Positions 59,947-64,000 of a DNA stretch of 64,000 nucleotides are shown here, piece after piece. The notes beneath the pieces are model-generated. The model made no database searches and was not told where the DNA came from. It saw nothing but the letters and a program-made list of their open reading frames with translations. A program made the position numbers and the translations under genes. Source of the DNA: Parvibaculum sp. (GTDB taxonomy: Bacteria; Pseudomonadota; Alphaproteobacteria; Parvibaculales; Parvibaculaceae); the NCBI GenBank assembly GCA_030645235.1, contig JAUSMV010000030.1, positions 1,116,001-1,180,000 on the forward strand, read 5' to 3'. The number at the start of each line of letters is the position of its first letter. Position 1 is the stretch's first letter.

Positions 59947-60266
59947 GCCTCTACCAACTGAGCAAGTTGCTCTATCACCTCAACCGCGACGACAGCCTAA
60001 AGGCGAGGTTCAAGGTTGACCGGGCCGGCGCGTTGGAGGGTTATGACCTCACTGCAGAGGAACGCAGCGCCGTGCTCGATTCCGATATCGGGCTGCTCTA
60101 TGTGCTGGGGATCAACGGTCAAATCCTTATGCACTTCGCCGCATTCTGCGGCGTGGAGTGGTCCGACTACCTGCAGCGGATGCGGGACGGAGTGAAGCGA
60201 CACGGCCCCGTCCGGGCCGGTATCTATGCGATGACGACGTCGCCAGATGAAAAGGTGGTAGAATGA
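59943..60266 (+). CDS. LigA-like small subunit of an extradiol dioxygenase
   Basis: A 107-residue helical protein of the protocatechuate 4,5-dioxygenase alpha-subunit (LigA) family. Marks are LYQLSKLLYHLNRDDSLKARF, YDLTAEERSAVLDSDIGLLYVLGINGQILMHFA and YLQRMR. In LigAB enzymes this subunit covers the active site of the beta subunit. It overlaps both neighbours by 4 nt, so it is made with the catalytic subunit. Typical HpaD enzymes lack such a subunit. Confidence 0.9.
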   Translation: MSLYQLSKLLYHLNRDDSLKARFKVDRAGALEGYDLTAEERSAVLDSDIGLLYVLGINGQILMHFAAFCGVEWSDYLQRMRDGVKRHGPVRAGIYAMTTSPDEKVVE

Positions 60267-61081
60267 GCCTCGTCTTCGTGGGTGTCTGTAGTCATGCGCC
60301 AGGTATAACTGGCCGCGATGAACGCGCGCCATCCGATCTGCGCGACGGGCTTTACGCGGCGTTCGGAGACTTGCGGCAGCGCCTTCACGCCGCGCGTCCG
60401 GATGCCCTCATCGTCGTGGCCGCGGAGCATTTCGCAAACTTCTTCATGGACAACATGCCCGCCTACGCCATGGGCATGGCGGAAACCTATTCCGGCCCGA
60501 TCGAAGATCCGGACTGGCTGCGCATTTCCAGGCGTGTCGTCCGTGGGGCGCCGGACCTCTCTCGCCGCCTGGTGACCGAGATTCTGGAAACCGTCGACAT
60601 CGCCTATGCCGAGGAATGGCGCTTCGACCACGGCATTATGGTGCCGCTGCATTTTCTCGATCCCGACAACGCGCTGCGGATCATCCCGGCCAACATCAAC
60701 TGTCAGGGCCCACCCCTGACGCCGCTTTCGCGCGTCTGGGCGTTCGGCGAGGCGTTGCGCCGGGCCGCCGACGCCGTACCGGAGCGCATCGCCCTGGTCT
60801 GTACCGGCGGAATATCGCACTGGCCGGCTACGCCTGACAGCGGGCGCATCAACGAAGTTTGGGACCGCGAATTTCTGGCCCGCTGGACACGCAATGATCG
60901 GGCGGGGCTGCTTGGCTACACGGATGCGGAAACTTATGCCAAGGCCGGACAGGGCGGGTTCGAGATCCGTACCTTCATCGCCGCCGCCGCCGCCGCTCGG
61001 GGGACCGGAACCGTCCACTACTATCAGCCGATCCCGATTTTCGCCGTCGGCTGCACCGTTGCCACCATGGAGATCGTGTGA
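60263..61081 (+). CDS. LigB-like class III extradiol ring-cleavage dioxygenase, catalytic subunit
   Basis: A 272-residue LigB-superfamily enzyme. Likely Fe(II) ligands and catalytic His lie in GVCSHAPGITG (His 11), AAEHFANFF (His ~56) and EEWRFDHGIMVPL, with a further His in CTGGISHWPATPD. In this operon it should cleave homoprotocatechuate (3,4-dihydroxyphenylacetate) at the 2,3 position, taking the place of HpaD. The exact ring substrate is inferred from its neighbours hpaF/G/H/I/E. Confidence 0.88.
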   Translation: MSLVFVGVCSHAPGITGRDERAPSDLRDGLYAAFGDLRQRLHAARPDALIVVAAEHFANFFMDNMPAYAMGMAETYSGPIEDPDWLRISRRVVRGAPDLSRRLVTEILETVDIAYAEEWRFDHGIMVPLHFLDPDNALRIIPANINCQGPPLTPLSRVWAFGEALRRAADAVPERIALVCTGGISHWPATPDSGRINEVWDREFLARWTRNDRAGLLGYTDAETYAKAGQGGFEIRTFIAAAAAARGTGTVHYYQPIPIFAVGCTVATMEIV

Positions 61082-61470
61082 TGGCCCATGTCGTCGTTGA
61101 ATGGACGGACAATCTCGAGGGTCAGGCGGACATCCACGGCCTTCTGGCGCTCATCGCCGCCACGATGCGGGAGGGCGAAATGTTCCCCTGGGGGGGAATC
61201 CGGGTCCGGGCGCTAAAACTCACCGACTATGTGGTGGCCGACGGACGTGCCGACGACGCCTTTGTCCATATCACCGTGACCATGGGGACCGGCCGCGCGG
61301 TGGAGGCCAAGCAACGCTTCTTCGGCGACCTCTTCGACCGGGTGAAGAGACACTTCGCGCATCTGTATGAAACCCGCTACCTCGCACTCTCACTCTATGT
61401 GGAAGAAGCCGACGAGCAGGTCAGCTTCAAGCACAACAACATCCATGCCCGTTTCCGGAGCACGCCCTGA
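61078..61470 (+). CDS. hpaF: HpaF, 5-carboxymethyl-2-hydroxymuconate delta-isomerase
   Basis: A 130-residue tautomerase-like enzyme of the CHMI family. It has [12 protein letters not shown] at the start (the processed N-terminal region provides catalysis in this fold; note Ala rather than Pro at position 2), [32 protein letters not shown] in the middle and [24 protein letters not shown] at the end. It isomerises CHM to OPET. It overlaps ligB by 4 nt. Confidence 0.9.
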   Translation: MMAHVVVEWTDNLEGQADIHGLLALIAATMREGEMFPWGGIRVRALKLTDYVVADGRADDAFVHITVTMGTGRAVEAKQRFFGDLFDRVKRHFAHLYETRYLALSLYVEEADEQVSFKHNNIHARFRSTP

Positions 61471-62276
61471 TGGCACTCGACCCCGCCCTCATTACAGACC
61501 TAGCAAGACGACTGGACGCGGCCGAACGCGCTGGCGTTCAACTGGATCTGTTCTCCCTTGCCCATCCAGAGATGACGATTGAGGACGGCTATGCCGTGCA
61601 GAGCGCCTGGGTGGCCGCCAAACAGGATGCTGGCCGCACGATCATCGGTCACAAGATCGGGTTAACGAGCCGCGCGATGCAGCGCAGTTCGAACATCACC
61701 GAGCCGGACTACGGGGTCCTGCTCGACGACATGCTGTTTGCAAACGGACAGGACATCCCCATCGGACGCTTCATCGAGCCCCGCGTCGAGGTGGAACTGG
61801 CCTTCATCCTCAAGAGGGCGCTGAAGGGCCCGAACTGCACCATCTTCGATGTCCTCGATGCCACCGATTATGTAACACCGGCGGTCGAGATCATCGACGC
61901 GCGAGTCCGCCGGGTGGACCCGGTCAGCGGCATCACCCGGAAAGTATTCGACACGATTTCGGATAACGCGGCCAATGCCGGTCTCGTGCTGGGTGGACGC
62001 CCCATGAGGCCTGACGCCGTCGACCTGCGCTGGGTGAGCGCACTCCTGCATCGCAATGGCGTCATCGAGGACTCAGGCGTGGCCGCTGCGGTGCTGGGCC
62101 ATCCGGCCCATGGCCCCGCCTGGCTCGCCAACAAACTCGCCACGTACGACACGGCCCTGGAGTCGGGCGAGATCATCCTGTCGGGCAGTTTCACGGCGCC
62201 GCTGTTCGCCCAGGCGGGCGACACCTTCCACGTGGACTACGGCCCCATGGGGTCCATCTCGGTGCGCTTCATATGA
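61470..62276 (+). CDS. hpaH: HpaH, 2-oxo-hept-4-ene-1,7-dioate hydratase
   Basis: A 268-residue FAH-related hydratase. It has [35 protein letters not shown], the metal-ligand segment [15 protein letters not shown], and [17 protein letters not shown]. It hydrates the dienoate before aldol cleavage. It starts on the last base of the hpaF stop codon and overlaps hpaI by 4 nt. Confidence 0.94.
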   Translation: MALDPALITDLARRLDAAERAGVQLDLFSLAHPEMTIEDGYAVQSAWVAAKQDAGRTIIGHKIGLTSRAMQRSSNITEPDYGVLLDDMLFANGQDIPIGRFIEPRVEVELAFILKRALKGPNCTIFDVLDATDYVTPAVEIIDARVRRVDPVSGITRKVFDTISDNAANAGLVLGGRPMRPDAVDLRWVSALLHRNGVIEDSGVAAAVLGHPAHGPAWLANKLATYDTALESGEIILSGSFTAPLFAQAGDTFHVDYGPMGSISVRFI

Positions 62277-63025
62277 ACCCGATGATCGCAGCCCTTTCTC
62301 AGGGCCGACCCCTGATCGGCCTGTGGCAGGCTCTGGCGAACGCCTATACGGCCGAGATATGCGCCTCGGCGGGCTATGACTGGTTGCTGTTCGATGGCGA
62401 GCATGCCCCCAACACCCTGCAGACTCTCCTGGCGCAGTTGCAGGCGGTGTCGGCGGCCCCCGTCGAGGCAGTCGCCCGGCCACCGATCGGCGAGCCGACG
62501 GTCATCAAGCAATACCTCGATCTGGGTTTCCGCACCCTGCTGATCCCCATGATGGAGAGCGCCGAGCAGGCTGCCCGCGTGGTGGCCGCAACGCGCTACC
62601 CGCCGACCGGTCTGCGCGGAGTGGCCGGTTCGACCAGCCGTGCCTCGCGGTTCGGGGCGGATACGAACTACCTGAGCACCGCGCACGAGCACCTCGGCTT
62701 GATCCTGCAGATCGAGAGCCGCGCAGGTCTCGACGCCATCGAAGCGATTGCGGCGGTCGAGGGGGTCGACGCCTTGTTCATTGGGCCTGGAGATCTCGCT
62801 GGTGCGCTGGGACACCTGGGAAACCCACGCCATCCCGATGTGCAGACGACGATCGACGCGGCGATCAAGCGAACTCTGGCCGTAGGATGTCCGGTCGGGA
62901 TATTCGCCCTCGATGCGGAGGACGCGCGTCGGCGTTTCGCGCAAGGCGTAACCTTCGCCTCAGTCGGCACCGACATCGGTCTGCTGGCGGGTGGGGCGCG
63001 TGCGCTGCGTCGGGCGATGGACTGA
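62273..63025 (+). CDS. hpaI: HpaI, 4-hydroxy-2-oxoheptanedioate aldolase
   Basis: A 250-residue class II aldolase of the HpcH/HpaI family. It has [34 protein letters not shown] (catalytic His and base), [32 protein letters not shown], and the metal-binding segments [33 protein letters not shown]. It releases pyruvate and succinic semialdehyde. It is the last gene of the plus-strand operon. Confidence 0.95.
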   Translation: MNPMIAALSQGRPLIGLWQALANAYTAEICASAGYDWLLFDGEHAPNTLQTLLAQLQAVSAAPVEAVARPPIGEPTVIKQYLDLGFRTLLIPMMESAEQAARVVAATRYPPTGLRGVAGSTSRASRFGADTNYLSTAHEHLGLILQIESRAGLDAIEAIAAVEGVDALFIGPGDLAGALGHLGNPRHPDVQTTIDAAIKRTLAVGCPVGIFALDAEDARRRFAQGVTFASVGTDIGLLAGGARALRRAMD

Positions 63026-63073
63026 GGTCGGACAGCCGGGTGCGAACTTGCGACCGGCGCTTAGCTGCGGCAC

Positions 63074-64000
63074 TTACACGCCCAGGCGCTGAATCTTATG
63101 GTCGCCATAGGCGAGCGCGACGTTCTTCGTCTCCATGTAGAAGTCGAAGCTCCAGTCACCGCCGTCCCGGCCGATGCCGCTGGCCTTCATGCCCCCGAAT
63201 GGGGTCGCAAGGTGGCGTACGTTTTCGCTGTTGACCCAGACCATGCCAACTTCCAGGGCGTTGGCGACACGCAGGGCGCGCCCAACGTCCCGGGTCCAGA
63301 CATATCCGGCCAGCCCATAGGCGACGTCGTTGGCCTTGGCAACGGCATCGGCCTCATCGTCGAAGACCATGGCGGTCAGCACGGGGCCGAATATCTCCTC
63401 CTGAGCGATCCGCATGCTGGGGTCAGCGTCCACAAAAAGGGTCGGCTGAAGAAAATATCCGTCGCCGGCGATCGCGCCACCGCCCGCGGCGATGCGGGCA
63501 CCACCCTCCTGTCCGATCTGGAGGTAGTTCTGCACCTTGGCGAGGTGACGGGAGTGGATGAGCGGTCCCACTTCGGTCTCGGGATCAAAGGGGTCGCCCA
63601 CCTTTAGCTTCATCACCCGTTCGGCGACCTTGGCTACGAAGGCATCATAGATCGATCGCTGAACCAGCAGGCGCGAGGAGGAGGTGCAGCGCTGGCCGTT
63701 CAGCGAGTAGATCATGAAGATCGCCGCATCGAGCGCGCGGTCCAGGTCCGCGTCCTCGAACACGACCATGGGGTTCTTCCCGCCCAACTCAAAGTGGACG
63801 CGCTTCAACGTCTCGGATCCTTGTCGCATGATGGCAGCGCCGGTCGTGGACTCCCCCACGAAGGCGACGGCCTTGATATCGGGGTGTTCGGTAAGGGCCT
63901 TGCCTGTCGTCTCTCCCAGCCCATTGACCGCATTGAAGACGCCCGACGGAACACCGGCTTCGTGCGCAATCTCAATCAGAAGGCGCGCCGAATAGGGTGA
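63074..64000 (-). CDS. hpaE: HpaE, 5-carboxymethyl-2-hydroxymuconate semialdehyde dehydrogenase (5' end outside window)
   Basis: The C-terminal 308 residues of an aldehyde dehydrogenase. The frame continues upstream to the window edge. It has GVPSGVFNAVNGLGETTGKALTEH, the general-base Glu in HFELGGKNPMVVF, the catalytic Cys in NGQRCTSSSRLLV, and GPVLTAMVFDDEADAV near the end. It oxidises the ring-cleavage product to CHM. It is convergent with hpaI across 48 nt, so in this cluster it is transcribed apart from the other hpa genes. Confidence 0.93.
   Translation of the reverse strand, partial: SPYSARLLIEIAHEAGVPSGVFNAVNGLGETTGKALTEHPDIKAVAFVGESTTGAAIMRQGSETLKRVHFELGGKNPMVVFEDADLDRALDAAIFMIYSLNGQRCTSSSRLLVQRSIYDAFVAKVAERVMKLKVGDPFDPETEVGPLIHSRHLAKVQNYLQIGQEGGARIAAGGGAIAGDGYFLQPTLFVDADPSMRIAQEEIFGPVLTAMVFDDEADAVAKANDVAYGLAGYVWTRDVGRALRVANALEVGMVWVNSENVRHLATPFGGMKASGIGRDGGDWSFDFYMETKNVALAYGDHKIQRLGV

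Overview
The window looks like the chromosome of a free-living, metabolically versatile alphaproteobacterium. The clues are a GAAC-N7-GAAC LexA box, an imuA-imuB-dnaE2 SOS cassette, a FixL/FixJ/FixK oxygen-sensing circuit driving a ccoNOQP-GHIS cluster, and many catabolic and CoA-linked enzymes. By eye most of it is GC-rich (about 60%). An insert at about 6.2-8.1 kb is clearly AT-richer, and the last 6 kb are GC-richer. The genus cannot be read from this sequence.

Layout: (1) 0.1-6.1 kb holds an old yellow enzyme, a methylmalonyl-CoA epimerase-type protein, a crotonase and a nitronate monooxygenase. After these comes a minus-strand operon (haloalkane dehalogenase, DUF1330 protein, small membrane protein, TetR regulator) behind a perfect 11-bp inverted-repeat operator. 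(2) 6.2-8.5 kb is a scar of gene transfer. It contains the 3' end of a LysR gene, CAGGGAA-type repeats, an orphan C-terminal tail of a polymorphic toxin with a candidate immunity gene, and a broken second copy of the dehalogenase with the same operator. (3) 8.6-16.7 kb has a double DsbA-like protein, the LexA-controlled mutagenesis cassette and an SDR. (4) 16.8-24.6 kb is a six-gene minus-strand operon: a propeller protein with a heme motif, a lipoprotein cytochrome c, a ferredoxin-reductase fused to a flavin monooxygenase-like domain, an epoxide hydrolase, and a NarL-type sensor/regulator pair. (5) 24.9-30.1 kb holds a DUF3089 hydrolase and a translationally coupled operon of AMP/thymidine phosphorylase, PRPP synthase and a beta-CASP nuclease.

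(6) 30.2-48.7 kb is a low-oxygen and stress island. It has a translational-machinery-like protein, a universal stress protein, two L,D-transpeptidases, an Lpp-like lipoprotein, Hsp20, FixK, a lone receiver, FixJ, FixL, a zinc alcohol dehydrogenase, a 33-residue membrane peptide, the full cbb3 oxidase structural and assembly set, and a diiron ferritin-like protein. Several of these genes have FNR/FixK boxes (TTGAT-N4-ATCAA type). (7) 48.9-56.2 kb is a two-partner secretion pair: a TpsB pore and a 1.8-kilo-residue GLUG-repeat TpsA adhesin. (8) 56.5-57.8 kb has an intact LysR gene whose 3' end and downstream repeats are the relatives of the fragment at 6.2 kb. (9) 58.0-64.0 kb is a homoprotocatechuate meta-cleavage operon (hpaG1-hpaG2-ligA-ligB-hpaF-hpaH-hpaI, with convergent hpaE running off the end), controlled by a divergent MarR regulator and tandem palindromic operators.

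The most interesting candidates for new biology are the six-gene redox operon (4), the nuclease/PRPP synthase/NMP phosphorylase operon (5), the 33-residue peptide with its own FixK box, the L,D-transpeptidase/Lpp-like envelope module, and the toxin-immunity scar with its mosaic promoter duplication. No rRNA, tRNA, CRISPR array or complete insertion sequence was seen.
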